Source: a bacterium endosymbiont of Escarpia laminata
GTDB taxonomy: Bacteria; Pseudomonadota; Gammaproteobacteria; Chromatiales; Chromatiaceae
Length of the DNA: 64,000 bases
Direction: 5' to 3'
Assembly (NCBI GenBank): GCA_003660235.1
Contig: QGON01000067.1
Coordinates: 104,451-168,450 of the forward strand
The translations under genes were made by a program, and so were the position numbers. Positions 29,079 to 38,130 of this stretch are shown one piece after another. The notes beneath the pieces were generated by a model. It worked only from the letters and a program-made list of their open reading frames with translations, had not been told where the DNA came from and made no database searches. Position 1 is the first letter of the stretch; each line of letters opens with the position of its first letter.

Positions 29079-29932
29079 TGCAGATAGGCATGGTTGATGG
29101 CGTCACCCCACAGCAGGCTGATCCAGCCGGCACAGGCCAGGTAGGGGCCAAAGGGGATCGGGATATTACGGTCGCGGCCACGGAACAGGATCATGGCGAC
29201 ACCGAACAGCGCCCCGACAAGGGCGGAGAGCAGGATGATCTGCGGCAGGTAGTGCCAGCCCATCCATGCGCCGAGCAGGGCGAGCAGTTTGAAATCACCG
29301 TACCCCATGCCCTCCTTGCCGGTCAGCAGCTTGAAGAGCTGGTAGACGCTCCAGAGGGAGAGATAACCGGCGGCGGCGCCGATGAGGGCGGATTGGCTGT
29401 CGGTGAAGAGCCCGTTGAGACTCAGCAGCAGACCAAGCCAGAGAAAGGGCAGGGTGATGCTGTCGGGCAACAGTTGCGTGTCGAAGTCGATCAGGCTCAG
29501 CGAGATCAATGCCCAGGTAAGGGTCATTGCCGCCAGCGCCTCCCAGCTGAGACCAAAATGCCAGGCTACCGCCAGGGTCATGATGCCGCTCAGGAGCTCC
29601 ATTGCCGGGTAGCGCAGACTGATTTTCGCCTTGCATCCGGAGCAGCGGCCCTTGAGCAAAATCCAGCTGACTACCGGTATGTTCTCCCAGGGGCGGATTT
29701 TGTGGCCGCAATTGGGGCAGTGGGACGCGGGCCGGTTCAGATTGAAGGGGGCAGGCGGCTCATCCGCCTCCTCTCCATTCAGTTCACTGCATTCGTGGCG
29801 CCACTGCGCCTCCATCATCTTCGGCAATCGGTGGATGACGACATTCAGAAAACTGCCGACCACCAAGCCGAGCAGGCCGCTGAAGAGCAGAAAAGCCCAG
29901 GGTGTTTGTTGCAGGAAGATGATTACAGACAC
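29060..29932 (-). CDS. pilD: type IV prepilin peptidase / N-methyltransferase PilD
   Basis: PilD cleaves the short leader of prepilins and methylates the new N-terminal phenylalanine in the inner membrane. The 290-residue protein has the N-terminal methylase-associated block (GLVVGSFLNVVIHRLP), two CxxC pairs (CPNC, CSGC) in a cytoplasmic loop, and the catalytic aspartate motifs of the GxGD family (SLIDFDTQLLPD and GMGYGDFKLLALLGAW). Several membrane helices follow. It lies downstream of pilB-pilC and overlaps coaE. The substrates include the two pilins nearby. Confidence 0.96.
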   Translation of the reverse strand: MSVIIFLQQTPWAFLLFSGLLGLVVGSFLNVVIHRLPKMMEAQWRHECSELNGEEADEPPAPFNLNRPASHCPNCGHKIRPWENIPVVSWILLKGRCSGCKAKISLRYPAMELLSGIMTLAVAWHFGLSWEALAAMTLTWALISLSLIDFDTQLLPDSITLPFLWLGLLLSLNGLFTDSQSALIGAAAGYLSLWSVYQLFKLLTGKEGMGYGDFKLLALLGAWMGWHYLPQIILLSALVGALFGVAMILFRGRDRNIPIPFGPYLACAGWISLLWGDAINHAYLQWAGLL

Positions 29933-29971
29933 AGGGTTGGCCGATGGTTAGGGGGAGAGAAGTGGTGTGCC

Positions 29972-30001
29972 GGGGGCGGAGCCAAATCCGGCTCCGACCC
30001 C
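29972..30001. repeat. hairpin GGGGGCGGAGCC...GGCTCCGACCCC between pilC and pilD
   Basis: CGGAGCC (29977-29983) pairs with GGCTCCG (29990-29996), and after one mismatch GGGG pairs with CCCC. The loop is AAATCC. It shares the GGGG-N-CGGAG start with the inverted repeat at 27621-27692. Confidence 0.65.
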
Positions 30002-30017
30002 TTCTTCACAAGAGGTG

Positions 30018-31256
30018 CTAACCTAGCACTGCGGAGCCCATTTTGAAGATCGGCAGGTACATGGCGACCACCAGGCCGCCGACCAGGGTGCCGAGTATGA
30101 CCATGATCAGTGGTTCGAGCAGGCTGCTCAAGGCGTCGACCGCATTGTCCACCTGCTCCTCGAAAAAATCCGCCACCTTGGAGAGCATGTCATCCAGGGA
30201 GCCCGACTCCTCGCCGATGGCGACCATCTGGACCACCATATTGGGAAACAGATGGCGCTGTCTCATCGCCAGTTGCAGAGATTGACCGGTTGCCACGTCT
30301 TCCCGCATGCGTAGCACGGCGTCACTGTAGACCACGTTGCCGGTGGCGCCGGCAACCGACTCCAGGGCCTCTACCAAGGGTACCCCGGCGGTGGACATGG
30401 TGGAGAGGGTGCGGGCAAAACGGGCGATAGCCGCCTTGTTCAAGATTGGGCCGAGAATGGGTAGCTTCAGCAGTATGCGGTCCACCCGCTGACGAAAGGC
30501 ACGGGAGCGTTTCCAGGCGCCGCCAATCAGATAGCCGGCCAGGATGACCCCGCCCAGAATGGCCCACCACCAGTTTTGCACTACATGGGCGATGTCGATG
30601 ACAACCCGGGTGAAGACCGGCAGGTCGGCGCCAAACCCTCTAAACAACTGCTCAAACTGGGGAATCACGAAGATCATGATGATTGCGGTGACCACGATGG
30701 CGACGATGACGACCGCAATCGGGTAGAAGATAGCCTTCTTGATCTTGCCCTTGATCGACTCGGTCTTCTCCTTGTAGAGCGCAATCTTGTGCAGCATCGT
30801 CTCCAACACACCGGCATGTTCACCGGCTTGGACCAAGTTGCAGAAGAGGTCGTCGAAGTGGAATGGGTGTTTCTTCAGCGCATTCGCCAGTGCGGTGCCA
30901 CCTTCAACGTCGGCTTTCACCGCCAGGATCAGGTCCTGCATGGAGGGGTTTTCGTGTCCCCGTCCGATGATTTCGAAGGCCTGTACCATGGGGACGCCGG
31001 CGCTCATCATGGTGGCCAGCTGACGGCTGAATATGGCGATATCCGAGCTGCTTATCTTCTTCTTCCGGACGCTGAACAGGGGGGCGGATTTCTTGCGGAT
31101 CTTGAGCGGGACAACCCCCTGCCGCCGCAGTTCCGCCCTCACCAGCGCCACGTTGGTGGCGCGGGTTTCGCCGGTGATGCGGGCGCCTCGTTTGTCGCTG
31201 CCCTCCCAGGCGTAGAGATAGCTCTTGTGTTGCCTTTTTTTCGCTGCACGCGCCAT
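30018..31256 (-). CDS. pilC: type IV pilus inner-membrane platform protein PilC
   Basis: PilC is the platform on which the PilB/PilT motors act. The 412-residue protein has two homologous T2SSF domains (about 75-200 and 275-400; signatures IFSRQLATMMSAGVPMVQAFEI and ARTLSTMSTAGVPLVEALESV) and three membrane helices. It begins three bases after the pilB stop codon, so co-translation with pilB is likely. The gap to pilD holds only the hairpin at 29972-30001. Confidence 0.96.
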   Translation of the reverse strand: MARAAKKRQHKSYLYAWEGSDKRGARITGETRATNVALVRAELRRQGVVPLKIRKKSAPLFSVRKKKISSSDIAIFSRQLATMMSAGVPMVQAFEIIGRGHENPSMQDLILAVKADVEGGTALANALKKHPFHFDDLFCNLVQAGEHAGVLETMLHKIALYKEKTESIKGKIKKAIFYPIAVVIVAIVVTAIIMIFVIPQFEQLFRGFGADLPVFTRVVIDIAHVVQNWWWAILGGVILAGYLIGGAWKRSRAFRQRVDRILLKLPILGPILNKAAIARFARTLSTMSTAGVPLVEALESVAGATGNVVYSDAVLRMREDVATGQSLQLAMRQRHLFPNMVVQMVAIGEESGSLDDMLSKVADFFEEQVDNAVDALSSLLEPLIMVILGTLVGGLVVAMYLPIFKMGSAVLG

Positions 31257-31259
31257 GGA

Positions 31260-32972
31260 TTAGTCCTTGGTTACCCGATTGATCTCGTGGAGACTGGTCA
31301 TGCCGGATCTGACCTTGCGCAATCCGGACTGGCGCAGGTTGGCAACCCCCTCCTTATCGGCCAGCTCGGCCAGTTGCAGGGAGGTGCCCCCCTCCATGAT
31401 CAGTTTGCCCATGTCGTCGGAGATCGGCATAACCTGGAATATACCAACGCGCCCTTTATAACCGTTGGTACACAGATCACATCCTACGGGTTTGTAGATT
31501 GTAAATCCCTCGTCGATCTCCTGCTGGGTGAAACCCTCTTCCAGCATAGCCCCTGTGGGAAGCTCGTCTGGTGTCTTGCAGTGGTCGCAGAGCCGGCGCG
31601 CCAGCCGTTGCGCCAGGATGAGCAGAACCGAGGAGGCGATATTGAAGGGGGGGATGCCCATGTTGGCCAGGCGGGTAAGGGTCTGTGGGGCATCATTGGT
31701 GTGCAGGGTGGAAAGCACCAGATGGCCGGTCTGGGCAGCCTTGACCGCGATCTCGGCGGTCTCCAGGTCGCGTATCTCGCCCACCATTATGATGTCCGGA
31801 TCCTGGCGCAGAAAGGCGCGCAGCGCGGTTGCAAAGGTGAGGCCGGTCTTGGCGTTCTGGTTGACCTGATTGATGCCTGATACTTGGATCTCCACCGGAT
31901 CCTCTACGGTGGAGATATTGACTTCCGGCTTGTTTAGCAGGTTCAGGGCGGTATAGAGTGAGACGGTCTTGCCGCTACCGGTGGGGCCGGTCACCAGGAT
32001 CATGCCGTAGGGTTTGCCGATGGCGTTGAGAAAGTCTTCGCGTTGCTCCGGCTCGAAGCCCAATGCCTCGATGCCGAGCCGGGCGCTGGCGGGGTCGAGG
32101 ATACGCAGTACCACCTTCTCTCCGTAGAGTGTGGGGCAGGTATTGACGCGAAAGTCGATGGAGCGGTTCTTCGACAGCTTCATCTTGATGCGCCCATCCT
32201 GGGGGATACGGCGCTCCGAGATATCCATGCGTGACATGACCTTGACCCGGCTGGTCAGGCGGTTCGCCAGGTTGGATGGCGGCGATGCGACTTCGCGCAA
32301 CAGGCCATCCTGGCGATAGCGTATCCGGTATTTTTGGTCGTACGGCTCGAAATGGATGTCCGAGGCGCCTGCATTGATGGCGTCCAGCATGATCTTGTTG
32401 ACGTAGCGCACCACCGGGGCTTCGTCGACATCCAGGTCTCCTTCGCCGGCAGGCTCATCCTCGCCGCTGCTGATGTCCAGGTTGTCGAGATCGGTGTCCA
32501 GCAGGTCGTCCATGCTGGTGTCCTGGGCCTCCATCACCTGCTCGATCAGGCGGGTGAGTTTGTTCTCCTCGACCAGGATCGCCTCGGAAGTGAGCCGGGT
32601 GTTGAAGCGGATCTCATCAAGACCCCGATGGTTGGTCGGGTCGGAGACAGCCAGGAAGAGCCGATTGCCCCGTTTGAACAGTGGCAGCATATGGTGGGTG
32701 CGGATCAGCTTTTCATCCACCAGATCCTGCGGCAGGACATCTATATCCACCGCGTCGAGGTCGAAGATAGGCACGCCAAAACTGCGGGAGGCGGAGATGG
32801 CGATATCGAGGCTGCTGAGCAGCTGATTCTCGACCAGATGGGTGACAAACGGGGCACGCTGTTTCAGCGCCTCGGCAAAAGCCGCTTCCGCCCGCTCTTC
32901 AGAGATCAGGTCGTCCTGAATGAGACCGCGGGCCATGCCGCTGAGTTTCAATTTGGGTTTGGTGGTAGCCAT
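31260..32972 (-). CDS. pilB: type IV pilus assembly ATPase PilB
   Basis: PilB is the hexameric cytoplasmic ATPase that drives pilus extension. The 570-residue protein has an N-terminal MshE-type domain (residues 1-150, which binds c-di-GMP in some relatives). The GSPII_E core follows, with Walker A GPTGSGKT, the Asp box EDPVE, Walker B-like IIMVGEIRDLETAEIA and the zinc tetracysteine (CDHC and CDLC pairs). The start at 32972 is in the usual place. It is the first gene of pilB-pilC-pilD-coaE, downstream of the pilin genes. Confidence 0.96.
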   Translation of the reverse strand: MATTKPKLKLSGMARGLIQDDLISEERAEAAFAEALKQRAPFVTHLVENQLLSSLDIAISASRSFGVPIFDLDAVDIDVLPQDLVDEKLIRTHHMLPLFKRGNRLFLAVSDPTNHRGLDEIRFNTRLTSEAILVEENKLTRLIEQVMEAQDTSMDDLLDTDLDNLDISSGEDEPAGEGDLDVDEAPVVRYVNKIMLDAINAGASDIHFEPYDQKYRIRYRQDGLLREVASPPSNLANRLTSRVKVMSRMDISERRIPQDGRIKMKLSKNRSIDFRVNTCPTLYGEKVVLRILDPASARLGIEALGFEPEQREDFLNAIGKPYGMILVTGPTGSGKTVSLYTALNLLNKPEVNISTVEDPVEIQVSGINQVNQNAKTGLTFATALRAFLRQDPDIIMVGEIRDLETAEIAVKAAQTGHLVLSTLHTNDAPQTLTRLANMGIPPFNIASSVLLILAQRLARRLCDHCKTPDELPTGAMLEEGFTQQEIDEGFTIYKPVGCDLCTNGYKGRVGIFQVMPISDDMGKLIMEGGTSLQLAELADKEGVANLRQSGLRKVRSGMTSLHEINRVTKD

Positions 32973-33176
32973 CCTGTCCTGAGATCGATTCGCTGGGGAA
33001 TCTTTCTGCCTCTGCCTTGCTGTCTCTGGTTATTATGCGCCGGTATGTTGCTGCCGGGTCTAGTGGATCAGGCCGGATGCTGCAGGGAAACGAATCACAT
33101 TTGGATGTGTTGCTTCAAAAACAGTCTGCAAGCAGCTGATCTACTTAAGGCAATATAGCCTGCAACACCCAAGGGA

Positions 33177-33611
33177 TCAATTGCAGACATAGGTGCCGTT
33201 GGTTTGATCGCGGTTGCAGGTGATGGTGGCGGCGGCATCATTCGCATCGGTTACGGTCAGACTGTAGCCAGTGGCGATTGTACCGGGGGCTGCTGGTACT
33301 GCCACCACATAGTTGTAGTTGCCGCCGTCGCCATCGGGCCGCCAGCCCAGGTTGCCTGCGTCGTCCAGTGTCCTTGTCCCAGCTGCGTCGGCATCCCACT
33401 GGCCGGCAACATAGCCGTTGTTATCGAGGAAGAAGTCCTCCAGCGCCAGTCGCAGGGGTTCAGTGTTCATGCGTACGGTGCCGATACGGGCCTCTGCCAC
33501 GTAACCCTGATAGGCGGGGAAGGCGATCGCGGAGATGATGGCGATGATGGCCACGGTGATCATCAGTTCCACCAGAGTGAAACCATAGCTATTGGAGATT
33601 CTGTGTTTCAT
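33177..33611 (-). CDS. type IV pilin-like protein (PilE/PilA family)
   Basis: This is a 144-residue prepilin with a ten-residue leader ending in glycine (MKHRISNSYG) before FTLVELMITVAIIAIISAIA, the class III signal processed by PilD. The globular part has an acidic Asp/Gly-rich segment and two C-terminal cysteines (ITC...YVC) that could close a D-region loop, which the other pilin lacks. The body retains Glu5 of the mature pilin. It may be a minor pilin or an alternative major subunit. A terminator lies between it and the pilin gene upstream. Confidence 0.88.
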   Translation of the reverse strand: MKHRISNSYGFTLVELMITVAIIAIISAIAFPAYQGYVAEARIGTVRMNTEPLRLALEDFFLDNNGYVAGQWDADAAGTRTLDDAGNLGWRPDGDGGNYNYVVAVPAAPGTIATGYSLTVTDANDAAATITCNRDQTNGTYVCN

Positions 33612-33680
33612 GTGCCCTGCCCTATATTTGCCTCGATCGAGCCACGCCCATTTACGGTTTAGAGCTGCTGGAAGAAAAAA

Positions 33681-33718
33681 GCAAAAAGGAGGAAGTGGTC
33701 ATTATTCCACTTCCTCCC
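33681..33718 (-). terminator. intrinsic terminator of the upstream pilin gene
   Basis: On the minus strand an 11-bp stem GGAGGAAGTGG/CCACTTCCTCC with an eight-base loop is followed by TTTTTGCTTTTTT. It separates transcription of the two pilin genes, as is common downstream of highly expressed pilA. Confidence 0.88.
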
Positions 33719-33755
33719 ATATTGTGCCTGCTACCAGCTGTGTTGGTTAACCGAG

Positions 33756-34226
33756 TTAACTGCCATAGTTAACTACGCCGTTGATGTCGATAGTGGCCGT
33801 TTGTGCTGCTAATGCGGTGTTCGCGTCATTTGCCGGATCAAAGGCTGGGCGAGCAATTATAACTGGGTTGCCGTCGGTTCCGTTGCCCGTGACACCAACT
33901 TGTCCCGCAAGGGTGCCGGTGGCAGATCCTTCTAAGAATGCTGCGTTGCCGTCTGGTGCGGTGCCTCCATCAGCGTTGAGGGCAGTGGTCCATAGAGCGG
34001 GGGTAATTGTCGGGAAGGTACCTCCACGGGCGATTATAGCCTGACGTCGGGACATCTCTGCACGAACAAAATTGACGCCCTCCTGATAAGCGGTGTCGAC
34101 ACGGGTTATGTTTGCTTCACTGATGTAACCATTATAAGCCGGAATCGCAATAGCGGCCAGGATGGCGATGATCGCGACAACGATCATCAGCTCGATTAAG
34201 GTAAAACCTGATTGAAGTTTCTTCAT
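33756..34226 (-). CDS. pilA: major-type type IV pilin PilA
   Basis: This is a 156-residue prepilin with a seven-residue leader (MKKLQSG) before [20 protein letters not shown], the canonical class IVa signal with Glu5. The globular domain is rich in Ala, Gly and Thr and has no cysteine, so the usual disulfide D-loop is missing. A sigma-54 type promoter sits about 95-110 bases upstream and a strong terminator follows. Together with the PilS/PilR genes on the far side, this indicates it is the regulated major pilin. The cysteine-free composition is unusual for a Pseudomonas-type pilin. Confidence 0.9.
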   Translation of the reverse strand: MKKLQSGFTLIELMIVVAIIAILAAIAIPAYNGYISEANITRVDTAYQEGVNFVRAEMSRRQAIIARGGTFPTITPALWTTALNADGGTAPDGNAAFLEGSATGTLAGQVGVTGNGTDGNPVIIARPAFDPANDANTALAAQTATIDINGVVNYGS

Positions 34227-34320
34227 TAGTCTCGTGCCTCATGTGCTTGGTTGGTGCCCGTTGTATCGGTCACTGCGTTTGAAACTTGAATTCGACAATA
34301 TCGAATTGGTTGCCCTGATA

Positions 34321-34337
34321 TCGCAGGCTTCGTGCCA
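34321..34337 (-). promoter_or_regulatory. sigma-54 type promoter upstream of pilA
   Basis: On the minus strand TGGCAC-gaagc-CTGC matches the -24/-12 consensus TGGCAC-N5-TTGC except at one base. The expected start of transcription is near 34310, about 85 bases before the pilA ATG. PilR, a sigma-54 activator encoded in the same region, is the obvious candidate regulator. Confidence 0.65.
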
Positions 34338-34572
34338 TATACTGCGGAACTGCGGCGCATTTTAGCGGAGGGCGGACTAACTATTTGAAATATAACCGTT
34401 ATTTAAACGATTTATTGTCTGATATTGGTGTTGGAAAGAATTAAATGGCTAGCAATATCTGTGCCGTCCTGTGCCCTGGGTGTCAGAATGTGACAATTTT
34501 TGTCACATTTGGGGGCGGTGGGGGACGGGGTTAGATCGTGTTGTGGTTAACCTCAGGCGTTAAATGATTATC

Positions 34573-34816
34573 AGGTTAAAGGTGAAAGGTTAAAGGAGGC
34601 CGTGCCAGCGGATAAGTTGAACTTTGTCGTTACCGCCCTTTGTGGTTGAAAGATGCGCAGGCCGGTTCAAGCGTAGCGGAACCGGCAGTCTGGGAAGTAC
34701 TGCCAAAGCATGGGCGCCCGATCCGCTACGCTTGATCAGGTCTACAGGTTTGACGCAATATTCAAGCAAATCTTCGATTTGCCAACCTTTCACCTTTCAC
34801 CTTTAGCCTTTAACCT
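34573..34816. repeat. composite element E: inverted heptamer arrays around a REP-like pair
   Basis: The left end has three AGGTNAA heptamers (34573-34593) then GGCCGTGC. The core is a complete REP pair (34658-34746): CCGGTTC-aagcgtagcg-GAACCGG and, facing it, CCCGATC-cgctacgctt-GATCAGG. The right end has five NTNRCCT heptamers (34782-34816). It lies between the pilA promoter region and the pilR stop codon (34822). It is the best preserved example of the composite architecture. Confidence 0.78.
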
Positions 34817-34821
34817 TCCCT

Positions 34822-36162
34822 TCAATCAATCCCCAGCTTCTCCAGCCGATACCGCAGGGAACGCAGGCTCATGCCGAGTCTCTTTGCTGCGGCGGTGCGA
34901 TTCCAGTGTGTCTCTTCCAGCGCCTTTACAATTGCCTGGCGTTCGATATCACCGAGCATATCGCCCAGGGGCTGATCGGATTTGGTATTTCTGTGATCCA
35001 GCGGTGTCTCCGGCAGCAGCAGGTCATTTGCTGTCAGTGTGTTGTTCTCGCACAGGGTGGTGGCCCGCTCCAGAATGTTCTCCAGTTCCCGCACATTGCC
35101 GGGGAATGGGTAGGCCTTGAGCCTGTCGATGGCGCTCTCCAGCAGTCTGGGCTTTGTGCCCTTGCCGCTGAGCCGTCCAAGGATCTTATCCGCCAGTAGC
35201 GGGATATCTTCCGGGCGTTCACGAAGTGGTGGGATGGCCAGTTCGATGACGTTGATACGGTAGAAGAGATCCTGGCGGAATTCCCCCTGCTTCACCCGTT
35301 CCGCCAGATCTCTGTGGGTGGCGCTGATGATGCGGATATCCACCGGGATCTCCCGGTGTCCACCAACGGGGCGTACCCGTTTCTCCTGTATGGCGCGCAG
35401 TAGTTTGACCTGCATCGAAAGCGGCAGATCGGCCACCTCGTCGAGAAAGAGGGTGCCACCGTCCGCTACCCGAAACAGTCCTTCATGATCGGTTGTGGCG
35501 CCGGTGAAACTCCCTTTGACATGGCCGAACAGTTCGCTCTCCATCAGTTCACGGGGAATGGCGCCGCAGTTGACGGCCACGAAATTCTGCTCCGATCTCG
35601 GCCCCTGGGCGTGGATCTGGCGGGCTGCCAGCTCCTTGCCGGTTCCCGACTCCCCGCTGATGTAGACAGGCGCCTGACTGCGGGCCAGTTTGGCGATCAA
35701 ATGACGGATGCGATCCATTACCTCAGATGTGCCCAGCAGGGGGCTGGCTGAGGTGATCTTGCCGACACTCTCTTTCGCGGGTGCAGGATCGGGCCGTTTT
35801 AGTTTGAGTGCCTTCTCCACCAGTTTGCGCAGTACTTCCAGATCCACCGGCTTGGAGACAAAATCGAAGGCCCCGGCTTTGAGAGCCTCCACCGCTGATT
35901 CCATGTTGCCGTGGGCGGTGATCATGGCGACCGGTATCTGTGGATAGGTCTCATTGATGTGTCGTACAAGGTCGATGCCGTTCCCGTCCGGCAGCCGCAT
36001 ATCGCTGAGGCAGAGATCGAAGGTGTTTTGCGTCAGCAGTTCAGCGGCGTCTCCCAGGGTGAGGGCGGAGCGGGTCTCTATGCCCATACGCATCAGGGTG
36101 ATCTCCAACAGTTCGCAGATGTCGGGTTCGTCATCCACAATCAGCGCCAAGGGTTGAGTCAT
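34822..36162 (-). CDS. pilR: sigma-54-dependent response regulator PilR
   Basis: PilR activates pilA transcription with sigma-54 when phosphorylated by PilS. The 446-residue protein has a receiver domain (DDEPD near the start, phospho-Asp in LCLSDMRLPDG about residue 54). The AAA+ domain follows with GESGTGKE, the sigma-54 contact loop in the form GSFTGA, and GTLFLDEVADLP. A Fis-type helix-turn-helix closes it (NRTAAAKRLGMSLRSLRYRL). Its start overlaps the pilS stop by four bases (ATGA), so the two are translationally coupled. Its likely target promoter is at 34321-34337. Confidence 0.95.
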   Translation of the reverse strand: MTQPLALIVDDEPDICELLEITLMRMGIETRSALTLGDAAELLTQNTFDLCLSDMRLPDGNGIDLVRHINETYPQIPVAMITAHGNMESAVEALKAGAFDFVSKPVDLEVLRKLVEKALKLKRPDPAPAKESVGKITSASPLLGTSEVMDRIRHLIAKLARSQAPVYISGESGTGKELAARQIHAQGPRSEQNFVAVNCGAIPRELMESELFGHVKGSFTGATTDHEGLFRVADGGTLFLDEVADLPLSMQVKLLRAIQEKRVRPVGGHREIPVDIRIISATHRDLAERVKQGEFRQDLFYRINVIELAIPPLRERPEDIPLLADKILGRLSGKGTKPRLLESAIDRLKAYPFPGNVRELENILERATTLCENNTLTANDLLLPETPLDHRNTKSDQPLGDMLGDIERQAIVKALEETHWNRTAAAKRLGMSLRSLRYRLEKLGID

Positions 36163-37805
36163 GTCTGCGTGACCTCTTCGGCCGGGTTGTCGAATATAAG
36201 ACGGAAGCAGCTGCCCCCGGTGGGCCCCGGAATATACTCCAGACGAATTCGGTTGCCCTCGCTCAGCTCCCTTGCGATATAGAGTCCCAGCCCGGTGCCG
36301 CTGTTATGGGTAGTGTAGAAGGGTTCAAAGATCTGCTTCGCCACATCCGGGGGAATGCCCGGACCATTGTCGATGATATCCACAAAGGGGGTATCCAGTT
36401 CCGGCACCCGTCCCCCGACGATGGTGACCTTCAGTGCAGCGGGCTCTTGCGTGTGTTGCAGGGCGTTATTGCAGAGGTTGGTGACAATCTGTCGCAACTG
36501 CTCCGGGTCGGCCTGGATCTGGGTCTCTTGCGGCTCTATCTGCAGACTGAATATATCACTGCCGAACCCCTGGTTTCTGATCAGTTCCGCTATGATCTCC
36601 TCGAACCAGCTGTGCAGATTGAATCGGGTTCGCTCTCCCGGTTTGTGCCGGGAGAGTTGCAGAACGTTTTCGATCACCTGATTGACGCGCCCGGAGTTGA
36701 CCTTGATGATCTCGATCAGGCGCTGGTCGGCTCTATCCAGATTGGGTGACTCGCTGAATAGTTGATTGGCGTGGCTGATGGCCCCGAGCGGGTTGCGGAT
36801 CTCATGCGCAATGCTGGCGGTGAGCCGGCCCAGCGAAGCGAGTTTGAGATGCTGCGCCTCCAGCAGAACCCGGGATGTGTCCTCCAGAAACACCAGAACA
36901 CCACCCAGATTGCCTCTGCCGAGTGCATTGAAACGGGGTCTCAGCTCCTTCCCCCTTGGAATGGCGCGAAACGGGGGGCAGTCGCAACGGCGGGTGCGTT
37001 TCCACTCCACCAGCATCTCAGCCAGTTCGGGTGAGGCGGCTCCCAGGCGGTTGCCGGGTTGGGCATCGGGCATGCCGAGCAGCCGCCAGGCGGGTTCGTT
37101 CATCAGCAGAATCTTTCCCTGATCATCGATCACCAGTACACCGGTTTGCATATGCTGGATGACATAGTCGTTGAGGCGGGCCATGTTTTCCAGATCGTGG
37201 GCGCGATGATGGGCCAGTTCTTCACTCTCTCTGGCGCGTTTGGAGAGAACATGGGTGAGCAGCGCCAGGGCGAAGAAGACCGCGCCAAGGAATCCGGCTT
37301 GGGTAAAAAGGGCGGGAAAACTGCCGGTGAGTTCGGCATAGATCTGTTCCGCTATCACCAGCAGCGATGCAAGAGAGGCAAACAGCAACGCGGCCCGGCC
37401 CCCTGTCATCACAGCGCCGCCGGTTATAGAGATGGCGATCAGCATGCCCAGCCCGCTCTCCAGTCCACCGCTGGCGTGCATCAGCAGGGTGATCGCCAGG
37501 ATATCGATGAAGATCATCATGTGGACCTGCTGCTCCACCTCCGGAGAGCGCCAGTACCAGAAGATACCACTGGCCAGCACCAGGCCCAGATAGATGGTGG
37601 CGACAAAGGCGAACAACTCCGGTGCGAACTGTCCCAGGAAGCCCGGCCCTGTGCCGGTAAAAAAGAAGAATGGCAGGGAGAGCGAGAGGGTCAGCCGGTA
37701 GAGCAGGAACAGGCGCAGGGTGTTCCAGATCTGGAGGTTTTTGGTATCTGCGTCGGCGGAATCGGGTTGCAGAGTGTCGAGCAGGGACTCAAGCCATCCT
37801 TGCAT
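36159..37805 (-). CDS. pilS: sensor histidine kinase PilS
   Basis: PilS senses pilin in the membrane and phosphorylates PilR. The 548-residue protein has about six N-terminal membrane helices (residues 25-190), a PAS-like domain (YVIQHMQTGVLVIDDQGKILL), the HisKA box SIAHEIRNPLG and an HATPase domain with DNGPGIP and GTGLGLYIA. I choose ATG 37805 (MQGWLESLLDTL), with GGAG upstream. The frame runs far further upstream, but those residues are non-coding-like and cross another gene. It is the middle gene of small protein-pilS-pilR. Confidence 0.93.
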   Translation of the reverse strand: MQGWLESLLDTLQPDSADADTKNLQIWNTLRLFLLYRLTLSLSLPFFFFTGTGPGFLGQFAPELFAFVATIYLGLVLASGIFWYWRSPEVEQQVHMMIFIDILAITLLMHASGGLESGLGMLIAISITGGAVMTGGRAALLFASLASLLVIAEQIYAELTGSFPALFTQAGFLGAVFFALALLTHVLSKRARESEELAHHRAHDLENMARLNDYVIQHMQTGVLVIDDQGKILLMNEPAWRLLGMPDAQPGNRLGAASPELAEMLVEWKRTRRCDCPPFRAIPRGKELRPRFNALGRGNLGGVLVFLEDTSRVLLEAQHLKLASLGRLTASIAHEIRNPLGAISHANQLFSESPNLDRADQRLIEIIKVNSGRVNQVIENVLQLSRHKPGERTRFNLHSWFEEIIAELIRNQGFGSDIFSLQIEPQETQIQADPEQLRQIVTNLCNNALQHTQEPAALKVTIVGGRVPELDTPFVDIIDNGPGIPPDVAKQIFEPFYTTHNSGTGLGLYIARELSEGNRIRLEYIPGPTGGSCFRLIFDNPAEEVTQT

Positions 37806-37822
37806 GAGGCGTGATCTCCAGA

Positions 37823-38056
37823 CTAACTCTGTTTCCGGGCGGCATCCCGGTGTTCGGCGTTGCAGAAGTGGTCTTCCCCGTCCCTGATGGCCTCCTCTTT
37901 CGGCAGATGTAACCCGCAGTATTTGCACTGCACGCTGTCGACCGGCTTTTGTGGGGAGGTGGGTGAGGGTTTTGCCAGGCGTTGGCGCAGCAGATGACGG
38001 ACAATCAGGTAGCCGACCCAGATCGCAGCAGCCAGAAATAAGTAACGAAATCCCAT
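37823..38056 (-). CDS. small membrane-anchored zinc-ribbon protein (PP0621-like)
   Basis: The 77-residue product has one N-terminal membrane helix (residues 4-22), a basic linker and a CKYCGLHLPKEEA...HFCNAEHR segment that looks like a treble-clef zinc site (CxxC...CxxEH). Proteins of this form, often called PP0621-like, commonly precede pilS in gammaproteobacteria. Here it ends 17 bases before pilS. A role with PilS is plausible from context but unproven. It is divergent from nadE. Confidence 0.78.
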   Translation of the reverse strand: MGFRYLFLAAAIWVGYLIVRHLLRQRLAKPSPTSPQKPVDSVQCKYCGLHLPKEEAIRDGEDHFCNAEHRDAARKQS

Positions 38057-38130
38057 ATGAGTTATTTAGTCCGCGAGTGGTTTTTGGAATAATACCATCA
38101 ATCTTAAAGTTTAAGCTGATCGAGGATCTT

